DNA from: Sulfurovum sp.
GTDB taxonomy: Bacteria > Campylobacterota > Campylobacteria > Campylobacterales > Sulfurovaceae
Reading direction: 5' to 3'
NCBI GenBank assembly: GCA_026990595.1
Contig: JALXCZ010000052.1
Span: 30,738 to 94,737, forward strand
DNA: 64,000 bases
The position numbers and the translations under genes are program-made. Positions 1-10,077 of the stretch are shown here, piece by piece. The notes under the pieces are model-generated. The model was not told the origin of the DNA, searched no databases, and worked only from the letters and a program-made list of their open reading frames with translations. The number at the start of each line of letters is the position of its first letter. Within the stretch, counting starts at the first letter, position 1.

Positions 1-864
1 CGTTTAGAGGAGGATATAAAACAAACACGGAATGCCTCAAGTAAACGTTTTGATCCGGTCATAACCCAAAGCAGAAAAAAGATCAAAGTCTTAGCCAATG
101 TTACGGATGTCAACTCCGCTACCTTAGCAAAAGAAGAAGGTGCAGAGGGCATAGGGCTTCTACGAACAGAATTTCTTTTTAAAGAAGAAAAGCCTACCTT
201 AGAAGAACAGACAGATGCCTATGAGAAGATCTTTTCTCATTTTGATGAAATCACCGTACGTACACTCGATGTAGGAGGAGACAAAGCACTACCTTACATT
301 GACCTGCCCAAAGAGAATAATCCCTTTTTGGGTATACGCGGTATACGCCTTTTCCAAACCCATCCGCAGATCATGGAGGAACAACTCCATGCTATTTTTA
401 AAGCTTCAAACAACAGGTTCCTAAAGGTCATGTTCCCCATGGTTAGTACAGTCAAAGAATTCAATGAAGCAAAAACATTTGCCAAAAAAGTCGCACAAAA
501 ATATCAACTCAACATTGAGCATATTCAATTTGGCATTATGATAGAGGTACCCTCCGTACTCTTTTTGTTGGACGCGTTCAATGAAATAGTAGATTTTTAC
601 TCCATCGGTACAAATGATCTTGCCCAGTATCTTTTTGCCATAGAGAGAACACACCCTACACTTTATATAGAGGAAAACTCCTCTGTACTGTTTGATGCCA
701 TTGAAACCATTGTCAAAAAAGCGGATAAACCAGTCAGTATCTGCGGAGAGTTGGCAGGAAAAAGTAATGCGATCCCCCAACTTTTGGATCTTGGGATCAC
801 CACACTCAGCGTTTCACCCAAACAGATAGCCCAAACAAAAGAGGAGATACGAAATCATGTTTAA
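1..864 (+). CDS. ptsI: PTS phosphoenolpyruvate-protein phosphotransferase (enzyme I), 3' part, truncated by window start
   Basis: Frame 1 is open from base 1; contains GIGLLRTEFLF, GIRGIRLFQTHP, FGIMIEVPS, SIGTNDLAQY and SICGELAG, typical of the EI PEP-binding domain. Confidence 0.93.
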   Translation, partial: RLEEDIKQTRNASSKRFDPVITQSRKKIKVLANVTDVNSATLAKEEGAEGIGLLRTEFLFKEEKPTLEEQTDAYEKIFSHFDEITVRTLDVGGDKALPYIDLPKENNPFLGIRGIRLFQTHPQIMEEQLHAIFKASNNRFLKVMFPMVSTVKEFNEAKTFAKKVAQKYQLNIEHIQFGIMIEVPSVLFLLDAFNEIVDFYSIGTNDLAQYLFAIERTHPTLYIEENSSVLFDAIETIVKKADKPVSICGELAGKSNAIPQLLDLGITTLSVSPKQIAQTKEEIRNHV

Positions 865-2245
865 CCTGCTACAAAAGATCGGTAAAGCACTTATGACCCC
901 TATTGCTGTACTACCAGTTGCCGCACTATTGCTTCGTCTAGGATTTGGAGACATTTTTGATGGAGAGGTGGCACTCATCATGAAGAGTGCAGGGGATGCC
1001 ATATTTTCAAATCTTGACTTGCTCTTTGGTATCGGCATCGCTTACGGACTTGCCAAGAACAATGATGGAGCAGCCGCTTTAAGCGGAGCGATCGGTGTAC
1101 TCATTGCAAAAGCTGTTTACACCGGTATTGACAAAAATGTCAATATGGGTGTATTTGTGGGTATTATTATCGGGGTACTTGCAGGATTGCTTTATAATCG
1201 CTTTCATGCTATTAAACTACCTGAATTTTTAGGCTTTTTTGGAGGGAAAAGATTTGTACCTATTGTCACTGCCCTTTCTGCCATTCTTGTAGGCGTACTG
1301 GCAGGCTATTTCTGGCACTATGCACAAGGCGCCATTGATGCTTTTTCCAATATGATCATAGGACTGGGTGAAGTAGGAACATTTATCTACGGTACCCTCA
1401 ATCGTCTGCTTATTCCCCTTGGACTGCATCATATACTGAACTCAGTATTTTGGTTCCAACTGGGTGAATATACCCATATCAAAGATGGTGTGGAAGTCGT
1501 GGCGAACGGTGACCTGCACCGTTTCTTTGCCGGAGATAAAACTGCGGGAGTCTATATGTCAGGTTTCTATGTAGTCATGATGTTCGGTCTTCCTGCCATG
1601 GCATATGCCATCTACCTCAATACACCCAAAAACTATCGTAAAAAAGCCGGTGCCATTTTGCTGGGAGTAGCCTTTACTTCGTTTTTGACCGGTATCACCG
1701 AACCGTTGGAATTTCTCTTTTTATTTGTTGCACCACTGCTCTTTGCACTGCATGCTGTACTTACAGGATTAGCACTGGCAGCTGCACAAATGTTGAATAT
1801 ACATGCCGGTTTTGGATTTTCTGCAGGATTTATTGACTATATCATCAACTATAAATTAGCCACGAATCCACTACTTATTTTACCCCTTGGGGCTGTTTTT
1901 TCACTGCTCTATTTTTTCCTGAGTTACTACACCATCAAAATATTCAAACTCAAAATACTCGAAACTGAACTACAGGAAGACACAACGGCTTCTGATCCTT
2001 CAGATGAAATATTGGCTTTTATAGAAGCGCTTGGCGGTAAAAAGAATATTCTTGATACCGATGCCTGTATTACCAGACTGCGTATGCATGTGAAGCAGAA
2101 TGATCATTTGAAAGAATCCGATTTTACCAGTTTGGGAGCCAAAGGAGTGATCCGTCCGGACAAAAATACCATTCAGATCGTACTTGGTGCCAAAGCTGAA
2201 AAAATTGCAGAAGGTATCAAGGAGACTCTAAAAAATCCTCTTTAA
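857..2245 (+). CDS. nagE: PTS N-acetylglucosamine-type EIIBC permease
   Basis: 462 aa polytopic EIIC with LGLHHILNSVFWFQLGEY and GITEPLEFLFLFVAP, plus C-terminal EIIB with DACITRLRM; overlaps ptsI by 8 nt. Confidence 0.9.
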   Translation: MFNLLQKIGKALMTPIAVLPVAALLLRLGFGDIFDGEVALIMKSAGDAIFSNLDLLFGIGIAYGLAKNNDGAAALSGAIGVLIAKAVYTGIDKNVNMGVFVGIIIGVLAGLLYNRFHAIKLPEFLGFFGGKRFVPIVTALSAILVGVLAGYFWHYAQGAIDAFSNMIIGLGEVGTFIYGTLNRLLIPLGLHHILNSVFWFQLGEYTHIKDGVEVVANGDLHRFFAGDKTAGVYMSGFYVVMMFGLPAMAYAIYLNTPKNYRKKAGAILLGVAFTSFLTGITEPLEFLFLFVAPLLFALHAVLTGLALAAAQMLNIHAGFGFSAGFIDYIINYKLATNPLLILPLGAVFSLLYFFLSYYTIKIFKLKILETELQEDTTASDPSDEILAFIEALGGKKNILDTDACITRLRMHVKQNDHLKESDFTSLGAKGVIRPDKNTIQIVLGAKAEKIAEGIKETLKNPL

Positions 2246-2259
2246 GACATCTCCTGGCT

Positions 2260-2670
2260 TTATCGATGACAAGGTGAATTATCTATTGTATACTTACTTT
2301 TAGACAACCCGCCTTTATCTGTAACTGTTGTAAAGACATCATAGGTATTCCCTACCATAAGGACTGTACTTACTTTTGCCCCATCCTCATCAATAGAGTC
2401 ATGAATGAGCCGTACCTGATCTCCGTTTTTTACTTTACTCTCTTCTCTGCCCATATAGACACCGTTGAGCATATAGCCGCCCATACCTTTTAACTGTAAT
2501 CTTTCATCTTTCTTTAATCCGTGAAGCGTAACAAGATTTGATTCAACGGTCTCTTTACCCTTTACTGTATTGTCTTTAAAACAAAACTGTTCTGCTTCTA
2601 TACTTGCATATATATGTGTAGTGAATAATAGTATAAATAAGCTACCTAATATTATGTTAATGTGTTTCAT
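2260..2670 (-). CDS. hypothetical secreted protein
   Basis: 136 aa ORF with N-terminal signal peptide. Confidence 0.6.
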   Translation of the reverse strand: MKHINIILGSLFILLFTTHIYASIEAEQFCFKDNTVKGKETVESNLVTLHGLKKDERLQLKGMGGYMLNGVYMGREESKVKNGDQVRLIHDSIDEDGAKVSTVLMVGNTYDVFTTVTDKGGLSKSKYTIDNSPCHR

Positions 2671-2830
2671 TTTTATTTCTCCTATCTATTTGAAATGAAT
2701 TTGAATTATAATTTATGATCATTACCATAATGTTAACTTATGAATTATGCATTCTCTTACCTTGATATATTAATAAATAATTGCTATACTCATATACAGA
2801 TTTAACAAAACATAAAAAGGCTCATACTGT

Positions 2831-3871
2831 ATGCAAAAAATTCTGTTGCTATTATTCTTTTTTTTACTGAATGGTTGCTCTTTAAATAGTATTTTAGCCC
2901 TTAATGAAGTAGATAAGTCACAAGTTGTCAAATACTCTCCTTATGTTAAACACTATAGAGCCTACCTTACAAGAAGCAACCTAAAACCTATTAAAAATGG
3001 TAAAAAGTATCTTTATTTTTATAATAAAAAAGAGAAAGATCTTTCCATCCTTGTCCATCGCAGGAACCAATACATACTCTACAGTCTTTACCATCCTAAA
3101 AAAAGAGCTATTGTTTTCAATACAACACGAAGGACAAGATATCGTCATATTGCAAGAAAGTTAAGACACAAACATTATCTCCCAACTTCATGTACTCACA
3201 TAGCCTGTATCCCTCATGTGGCTTTACGACGATATAAAGGTATTAAAACACTCCGCATAGAAGTAAAAGATTACCGCCGGCTTCAAAATATGTATAAAAA
3301 AGCAATTCGCACCTATAATGCAAAAGAGATAAGATCTATTCGGGTAAAACTACCCAAGCCATTGATATCTGCCTATTTTAACCGTTATGAGAAACGCGCA
3401 AAAACACAAAAACAGTTAGAGCAGCTGCAGATCATAGCAACCAAGCTGCAATTGCCTTCTGCAAAAAGCATTGCAAAAAAAATAAAAAAAGATACAGCAA
3501 AAGAGAAAAAAGAAGAAACAAAGAAGGTCATCAAGAAGAAGGGTGCAGAAACTCCTCCAAAAGAGGAAATTAAAGTAGTTGAAGTAGTTATAGAAAAACC
3601 TAAGAAAATAACGAAACCCTATTATTACTACTTAGGAAATGCCTCCTATGGCGAACTGAACAGTTATCTTTCCAATGGTGAGGCGAGGAATGACCTTACC
3701 TATAATCAGTATAATGCATTACAAAAAAGACGCGACATACTCAAAGAAGAAAAACTTTTACAGGACGGTTCTCTTGAAGAGCTGATCGCTGCCTATAAAA
3801 AGAATAAAGATCCAAGATACAAAACAAGGATCATGCGACTCATGAAAGAAGTTCAGGAGAATAAAAAGTAG
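2831..3871 (+). CDS. hypothetical lipoprotein, Lys-rich central region
   Basis: 346 aa, lipobox-like LLNGCS near the N-terminus. Confidence 0.65.
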   Translation: MQKILLLLFFFLLNGCSLNSILALNEVDKSQVVKYSPYVKHYRAYLTRSNLKPIKNGKKYLYFYNKKEKDLSILVHRRNQYILYSLYHPKKRAIVFNTTRRTRYRHIARKLRHKHYLPTSCTHIACIPHVALRRYKGIKTLRIEVKDYRRLQNMYKKAIRTYNAKEIRSIRVKLPKPLISAYFNRYEKRAKTQKQLEQLQIIATKLQLPSAKSIAKKIKKDTAKEKKEETKKVIKKKGAETPPKEEIKVVEVVIEKPKKITKPYYYYLGNASYGELNSYLSNGEARNDLTYNQYNALQKRRDILKEEKLLQDGSLEELIAAYKKNKDPRYKTRIMRLMKEVQENKK

Positions 3872-4921
3872 TTATTCAATGATCTTTGTAAGATTTAATA
3901 TGATTGTTGTACCTTTGGTTTCTTTACTTTTTATTTTTAGAGGTATATGCAGTTCATCACACAGCTTTTTAACAATATGTAATCCTATTCCAATGCCTCT
4001 ATCCTGTTCTTTGTAGTATCTGTTAAATACTTTTGAAGGATTTTTGATCCCTTTTCCTGTATCTCGAATAGAAAGTTTCTCTCCTTCCATTGTAATGAAT
4101 ACATGACCGTTGGAAATATTGTATTTGCCTGCATTACTCAAGAGATTGTCCAAGATGCGCGTCAGTGCATCTTTGTTGGTTTGCAGTATTATTTTGTCTA
4201 AAGATATTTTATAGTCAACATCCGGATAGAGTATCCTAAAATAATTAACACGGTTTTCTACCAACTCTTTCAAATTAAAAGCTTCTGACTGCGTGGGAAT
4301 TCCTTTTAAAAATATCTGAAGATTGTCTTGTAATGACAATATCGTTTCAATATTGTTTTCAAGTCTTTGGATCTTTTGATTGTCACCTATTTCTCTTTTA
4401 AACAGCTTTAAATTGATACGCATAGAGCTGATAGGCGTATTGAAATCATGTAGAATATCTTTTACAAATTCTTCATTGAGACGAAGTGCCTTTCGAAGAG
4501 GCATAATGGCATACAGAGCAAACAAGAAAGAGACAAGTGCTGCAAAAAGGGAGTAGAAGAGAAACTTACTGTATATCTCCTCTTTAAGGTTTTCAACTCT
4601 TGGGAGATAACTTGTTTTAGGATACGTCACTTCCATAAGAAATTTCTTAACTGTAGGAACTTTAAAGTAACTGTAAAAGTCTTTACTGTTCTGATAAAGA
4701 ATATTCTCCTCTTTATCTTCAGCTTTTTCCACAAAGTCTGTTTTTAGTCCTTCACATTGTAAGGTATAGGCACAGAGCTTCATTTCTATTTGTATTTTCT
4801 CTTTTATTTCAGCCTTTTTTTCTTGAAATTCATGCCAAAAATTAATTGCTAGCAGTACTTCCAAAAGAATTAAGAAAATCAAAAAACTTTTAAGAAGTGA
4901 TTCTAACTCATATGTTTTCAA
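3872..4921 (-). CDS. sensor histidine kinase
   Basis: H-box DILHDFNTPISSMRINL, N-box ILDNLLSNAGKYN, G-boxes IRDTGKGI and GIGIGLHIVKKL; two TM segments. Confidence 0.9.
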   Translation of the reverse strand: MKTYELESLLKSFLIFLILLEVLLAINFWHEFQEKKAEIKEKIQIEMKLCAYTLQCEGLKTDFVEKAEDKEENILYQNSKDFYSYFKVPTVKKFLMEVTYPKTSYLPRVENLKEEIYSKFLFYSLFAALVSFLFALYAIMPLRKALRLNEEFVKDILHDFNTPISSMRINLKLFKREIGDNQKIQRLENNIETILSLQDNLQIFLKGIPTQSEAFNLKELVENRVNYFRILYPDVDYKISLDKIILQTNKDALTRILDNLLSNAGKYNISNGHVFITMEGEKLSIRDTGKGIKNPSKVFNRYYKEQDRGIGIGLHIVKKLCDELHIPLKIKSKETKGTTIILNLTKIIE

Positions 4922-5573
4922 TCATATACCCTTGCCCTCTGATATTTTTTATCTCTATACCCAATTTATTTTTCAGTTTTGCAAGATTGACCCTTAAAGC
5001 ATTTGCACTGGGCTGCTCTAGAAAGTCCATAAGTGTATAACTGTCAACAATCTTATTTTGCTGTACCATCAATGCATGAAAAATATTTTGCTGTACTTCA
5101 CCCAAACCGATAGTCTGTGACTCTTTTTGCAATACTTTTGTAATAGGATTGTAACATATATCTTTGTAGTAAAGAAGTGTATCTTCCTGTTGGTATTTAC
5201 TTTTGATGCGTATCACAAGTTCCTCCGGATCAAAAGGTTTCTTGACATAATCCTCTGCTCCTAATTCAAATCCTTTTGAAATGGAGTTTATATCTGTCAG
5301 TGCAGTAATATAGATAGCCGGCGTTTCATCCCCTGCCTCTTTGAGAGAAGAGAGTACATCAAAACCATTAATTTCCGGAACATTGACATCTAAAATATAA
5401 AGATCATAGCTTTTTTTAAATGTCAGATCAAAAACATCAGGACCCCGATGTGCTACATCTACACAATAACCCTCAAGTTCTAAAAATTCTTTAAGAGAAT
5501 CACACAGTATCTGGTCGTCTTCAAGTAATAGTATTTTCATCATATATTTAGTATACATAGGAACCATTAACAA
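4908..5573 (-). CDS. OmpR-family response regulator
   Basis: Receiver domain MKILLLEDDQ..DLYILDVNVPEINGFD..KKPFDPEEL and C-terminal winged helix; overlaps the kinase by 14 nt; start likely MKILLLEDD. Confidence 0.9.
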   Translation of the reverse strand: MLMVPMYTKYMMKILLLEDDQILCDSLKEFLELEGYCVDVAHRGPDVFDLTFKKSYDLYILDVNVPEINGFDVLSSLKEAGDETPAIYITALTDINSISKGFELGAEDYVKKPFDPEELVIRIKSKYQQEDTLLYYKDICYNPITKVLQKESQTIGLGEVQQNIFHALMVQQNKIVDSYTLMDFLEQPSANALRVNLAKLKNKLGIEIKNIRGQGYMIENI

Positions 5574-5591
5574 AGTGTTACCTATGTCTGT

Positions 5592-5690
5592 CTACTTCTT
5601 TTTTTTAGGTGCTTTTAGTACAATGAAGAATACAACTAATATGATTGCATACACGATATAATAGTATATATTGTCATTTTGTGGCATCAT
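5592..5690 (-). CDS. 32-aa single-TM miniprotein MMPQNDNIYYYIVYAIILVVFFIVLKAPKKKK
   Basis: Read directly (below ORF-track cutoff). Start overlaps the EIIA stop as ATGA; GGAGGTAAA ribosome-binding site just upstream; hydrophobic helix plus Lys-rich C-terminus. Confidence 0.72.
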   Translation of the reverse strand: MMPQNDNIYYYIVYAIILVVFFIVLKAPKKKK

Positions 5691-6154
5691 TTTACCTCCA
5701 TGATCACATCACCGCTTTTAACGATCTTGAATTTTTTTTCTATCTGCTTTACATCACTGCTGTCTGAGATGATCACCGGTGTGATCGTATCTTTTGCCTT
5801 TTTTAGAGCCTCCATATCCACTTTTATGATCGCATCACCACAGGCAACTTGTTCTCCCTCTTTCACCAGACGTTCAAACCCTGCCCCGTTCAATGCTACT
5901 GTATCCAAACCTATATGTACCATTACTTCCAGGTCTTTATCACTTTTGATACTATAGGCATGATTTGTAGAGAATATCTTACTGACTTTTCCGCTAATAG
6001 GTGCAGTAAACACATTAGATAGCGGCTTTATAGCAACACCGTCTCCTACAAGTTTTTGTGAGAAAACCTCATCATCCACACGCTCTAAAGCAATCACTTC
6101 ACCATCAACCGGCGCTTTTATCTCCCGTACTTTTCTTTTTAAAAATCCGAACAT
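5687..6154 (-). CDS. crr: PTS glucose/GlcNAc-type EIIA
   Basis: FTAPISGKV, AYSIKSDKDLEVMVHIGLDTVALNG. Confidence 0.92.
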   Translation of the reverse strand: MFGFLKRKVREIKAPVDGEVIALERVDDEVFSQKLVGDGVAIKPLSNVFTAPISGKVSKIFSTNHAYSIKSDKDLEVMVHIGLDTVALNGAGFERLVKEGEQVACGDAIIKVDMEALKKAKDTITPVIISDSSDVKQIEKKFKIVKSGDVIMEVK

Positions 6155-7272
6155 TCGTATCTCCTCTTACCTGAAACTATGGTTGATATGATACTGAAAT
6201 CTTCATCAAAGATCACTATATCAGCATCATATCCAACTTTCAGTTCACCTTTTTTGACACCTAACTTTTGTGCCGGTATTTTTGTGACACTATTCATTAC
6301 TTCAACCAATGATATAGAAGTATGTTGTAACATATTTTTTAAAGCTTCATTCATTTTAAGAACAGAACCTGCGAGCGTACCATCTTCAAGTATTGCTTTC
6401 CCCTCTGAAACCAATACTTTCTGTCCACCAAGATCATAGCTACCGCATTTCATACAACCTGCACGCATAGCATCTGTAATCAATACAAGCTTCTCTTTTT
6501 TCATACGATAAACAAGATCCAGTACACTGGCATGGGTATGTACCAGATCTGCAATAATATCACAGGTCACATCACTGTCAAATACTGCCCCAACAATACC
6601 AGGTTTCCTGTGATGATAAGGGCTCATCGCATTGAACAGATGTGTAGCATGTGATACACCCCATTCAAAACTCTTTTTTGTCTCTTTGTAACTTGCCTCT
6701 GAGTGTCCTATACTCAGTATTATATGAGGATAATTTTTTGACAACTGCTTTACAAACGCTTCATTCCCCTCTATTTCAGGAGCCAAAGTGATCATTTTAA
6801 TCTCATTTATATATTTTTCTATCAATGATATATTTGGAGGTTGAATATACTTTTTATCCTGTGCACCATGTTTGGAAGCATTGATAAAAGGTCCCTCCAA
6901 ATGAATCCCCAGAATATGTGCTCCATTGACTCTGGAAATACTGTTTTGAATATTTTGTAAAGCATTGTCAATCTTTAAAGGAGACATTGTCATAGTAGTT
7001 GCCAAAAAAGAGGTTGTTCCCGTTTGCAGGATAGTTTGTGAAATGTTTTCCAGACTTTCATACGTTGCATCCATCACATCTGATCCGCCACTTCCATGAA
7101 TATGCAGATCTATAAACCCTGCACTGACGTAACTGCCTTTGGCATCAATCACCTCAATCTTGTCATGGTCTATACTATCCGATATTTCAATGATCTGTTC
7201 ATTAAAAAGAATATCCTTCCCTTCTATGATCGTATCGTTAAGGATCAATTTGGCATTCGTGATGCATTTCAT
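6139..7272 (-). CDS. nagA: N-acetylglucosamine-6-phosphate deacetylase
   Basis: GFIDLHIHGSGG, HLEGPFIN, IGHSEASY, ATHLFNAMSPYHHRKPG, LITDAMRA. Confidence 0.93.
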   Translation of the reverse strand: MKCITNAKLILNDTIIEGKDILFNEQIIEISDSIDHDKIEVIDAKGSYVSAGFIDLHIHGSGGSDVMDATYESLENISQTILQTGTTSFLATTMTMSPLKIDNALQNIQNSISRVNGAHILGIHLEGPFINASKHGAQDKKYIQPPNISLIEKYINEIKMITLAPEIEGNEAFVKQLSKNYPHIILSIGHSEASYKETKKSFEWGVSHATHLFNAMSPYHHRKPGIVGAVFDSDVTCDIIADLVHTHASVLDLVYRMKKEKLVLITDAMRAGCMKCGSYDLGGQKVLVSEGKAILEDGTLAGSVLKMNEALKNMLQHTSISLVEVMNSVTKIPAQKLGVKKGELKVGYDADIVIFDEDFSIISTIVSGKRRYECSDF

Positions 7273-7282
7273 AGGTCACCCT

Positions 7283-8833
7283 TTAAGATGTTGCTTCACT
7301 TCTAAGTTTTTCTTTTAATACCCGTTTGAGTACTTTGCCTGTTGCATTCTTTGGAAGTTCACCAATTACGTGAATATGTTTAGGTATCTTATAATTTGCC
7401 AGATGTTCTCTCATATGTTTTTTTAACGCTGTCTCATCACAGTGATCAACATTATCTTCAAGTTCAACATAAACAATTGGTACTTCTCCACTCTTCTCAT
7501 CTGCAATACCGATGACCGCCGAAGCAGCAATACCATCAAAAGTATCGATCACTTCTTCTATCTCACGGGGATAGATATTGATCCCTTTTGAAATGATGAG
7601 ATCTTTTTTTCTATCCACAATAAAGAGAAATCCTTCATCATCCATATATCCCATATCACCGGTAAGAAGCCATTCATTGACGATCGTCTCATCTGTCGCT
7701 TCAGGACGGCCAAGGTAGCCCTGCATCACATTATCACCTTTGACAATAATATCACCTATAGCACCTCTTGGAAGCTCTTCAAGATTTTCATCCACAATCT
7801 TCATTGCATAACCATAGAGTGCCGTTCCGACAGATCCCACTTTTTGTTTTTTAAAGGTATTCATACATACTGCCGGGCTAGCTTCACTCAAACCATATCC
7901 TTCAAGCAATGTGGCTCTTTTAAACTTATTTGCCATGGCATCAAGTGTTTTAGGCTGTAACGGAGCAGCTCCTGAAATGAATGCACGAATACGGTTGAAC
8001 CACATGAAATACCACGGCAGTTTTGCTTTTGCCAGAGCATTATAAACATCCGGTATACCGAAAAAGACCGTAACCCGTTTTTTCAGTACCTGTTTGAAAA
8101 TATTTGAAAACGGTTTAAGCGATTTGATGATTACAATACTTCCACCAACATATAGTGGTAACATCACCCCTATGGAGAAGGTAAAAGAATGGAACATAGG
8201 TAAAAAGACGATGGCTCTGTCTTTTGCCTTTACATTAATGGTTCTTCGTCCAGAATCTGCATTGGAGAGGATATTCCTGTTGCTTAGCATTGCCCCTTTG
8301 GGTTTTCCTGTCGTTCCTGAGGTATATACGATCACTGCTGTATCTTCAAGTCCTCTTTTTACAGCAGGAGTACTGTTTTGTGACTGTAATGCTTTATTAA
8401 AATGTAAATGCTTCTCACCAACAGCAGCCTCTTCCCCTTCCCATAAAATAAAGTCACAAAGTTGACTTGCCCTTGAATTGTTAACTACCTTATCATGTAT
8501 TGAAGAAGCTACCAATACAGAGCTTCCACTGTCTTCAAGAATATAACTAAGCTCTTCTTCTTTTAAAAAAGTATTGACAGGTACAAGGATCGCACCCAGT
8601 TTGGACACAGCAAATATCATATAGATAAACTCTGGAGAATTGCGTAAAAAGAGTGCGACCCTGTCACCCTCCTTTACCCCTTTTTCAGTCAAAAAACCTG
8701 CTAACCTATCTACTGTTTGAAGTATCTCACGATAGGTGATCTTTTCATCATCTACAAAAAGTGCTGTTTTCTTTTTACGTTTCTTGGCATGAAAGCTTAT
8801 AAGTTCATAAAAATTATTGAATGTATACTCCAT
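7283..8833 (-). CDS. long-chain fatty acid-CoA ligase / AMP-binding enzyme
   Basis: AMP-binding P-loop VYTSGTTGKPKGAMLS; GYGLSE; LTGDMGYMDDEGFLFIVDRKKDLIISKG. Confidence 0.93.
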   Translation of the reverse strand: MEYTFNNFYELISFHAKKRKKKTALFVDDEKITYREILQTVDRLAGFLTEKGVKEGDRVALFLRNSPEFIYMIFAVSKLGAILVPVNTFLKEEELSYILEDSGSSVLVASSIHDKVVNNSRASQLCDFILWEGEEAAVGEKHLHFNKALQSQNSTPAVKRGLEDTAVIVYTSGTTGKPKGAMLSNRNILSNADSGRRTINVKAKDRAIVFLPMFHSFTFSIGVMLPLYVGGSIVIIKSLKPFSNIFKQVLKKRVTVFFGIPDVYNALAKAKLPWYFMWFNRIRAFISGAAPLQPKTLDAMANKFKRATLLEGYGLSEASPAVCMNTFKKQKVGSVGTALYGYAMKIVDENLEELPRGAIGDIIVKGDNVMQGYLGRPEATDETIVNEWLLTGDMGYMDDEGFLFIVDRKKDLIISKGINIYPREIEEVIDTFDGIAASAVIGIADEKSGEVPIVYVELEDNVDHCDETALKKHMREHLANYKIPKHIHVIGELPKNATGKVLKRVLKEKLRSEATS

Positions 8834-8834
8834 T

Positions 8835-10067
8835 TTAAAACTCGTATGATAACCCTATGGTTGTTAAGAATGCTCCACCCTCTTCAAAATTACCACCATT
8901 GGCTATAACTTGATTTTCTGCCACACCTCTTGTAATGCTGCGTGCTTCCTTGCTGTCATACAGGAATGCTGCACCCCAGGATAGATTCTCTGTCTGCTGA
9001 TAACGGAATCCCATGGAAAATATCTTTGCATCGCTGTCAGGAAGTTCAAATCCTATTGTTCTTTCCGGCACCGGTGTCTCATCAAGTGCAAATCCCATCA
9101 TCATAGTCAACTTATTATCCATTTTTATGGTTGCACCAAGTCTGAAAGTATTGGTGTCTTTCCAACTTCTATCCAACGGTGCATTAAAAGCACTATCCAA
9201 GATCGGATTCAGTATTGGACGGTCATAATTGAAATCCAACGCTTTATAGCTTGACCAGTAGGTTCTTTCATAATTGAATTCCAAAGTAAATTTATCCTGC
9301 CATGTTTTACTGATCGCAATATTGAGTGCTGCAGGGATCGGAATAGTCACATTTGCCTTATACTGTTGCCCTACTCCGCCAAAATAAAGATTTGCCTGCC
9401 CCTCTTCTTTCAGATCAACATTTGACCTGTAGGTTACGGCAACATTGATGTCGGAAGCAGGCTTATAGAGTAACGCTACATTGTATCCGAATTCAAAGGT
9501 ATCCCCTTCCATCTCTCTTTTTATCGGTGCTCCGGCATCTGCTCCATCACTGTTGACTACACCTTCACTATAGATAAAACGTAATCCTGCACCTACTGAA
9601 AACTGATCATTCACTTTATAGGAAACAACAGGATTGAGTTCAAGATTTTTTAACGTAAACTCCTCTGCAAAAAGTTTTTGAAATGCACTGTCCCATTTCT
9701 TGGTAAGTCCTGCAGGAGCAACCAAACTCATACCCCACCTGAAATCTCCTATAGGGTTTGCCACATAATGCAAATTGGGAATAGCAATATTCTCAACATT
9801 GGATGCCCCGGAGTAAGGAGTGATCAGATTATATTTATTGGAAAAAAGGTGTGCTAACGTAATCCCACCTTCAATATACTGTTTATCTTCCATAAATGCC
9901 ATGGCTGCCGGATTATAATACGCTGTATCTGCACCGGATGTATGTGCTACATAAGCAGCACCCAAAGCCATGCCATTAAGTGACTGCTCAGGGATCTTGT
10001 ATGCTCCCGCCATTAACAAACTGCTTGCGGCAACACTTAATAACGTTATATTTACTATTTTTTTCAT
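8835..10067 (-). CDS. OmpP1/FadL/TodX outer-membrane transporter
   Basis: Signal peptide; GAAYVAHTSGADTAYYNPAAMAFM; terminal YEF. Confidence 0.88.
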   Translation of the reverse strand: MKKIVNITLLSVAASSLLMAGAYKIPEQSLNGMALGAAYVAHTSGADTAYYNPAAMAFMEDKQYIEGGITLAHLFSNKYNLITPYSGASNVENIAIPNLHYVANPIGDFRWGMSLVAPAGLTKKWDSAFQKLFAEEFTLKNLELNPVVSYKVNDQFSVGAGLRFIYSEGVVNSDGADAGAPIKREMEGDTFEFGYNVALLYKPASDINVAVTYRSNVDLKEEGQANLYFGGVGQQYKANVTIPIPAALNIAISKTWQDKFTLEFNYERTYWSSYKALDFNYDRPILNPILDSAFNAPLDRSWKDTNTFRLGATIKMDNKLTMMMGFALDETPVPERTIGFELPDSDAKIFSMGFRYQQTENLSWGAAFLYDSKEARSITRGVAENQVIANGGNFEEGGAFLTTIGLSYEF

Positions 10068-10077
10068 GACCTTCCTC

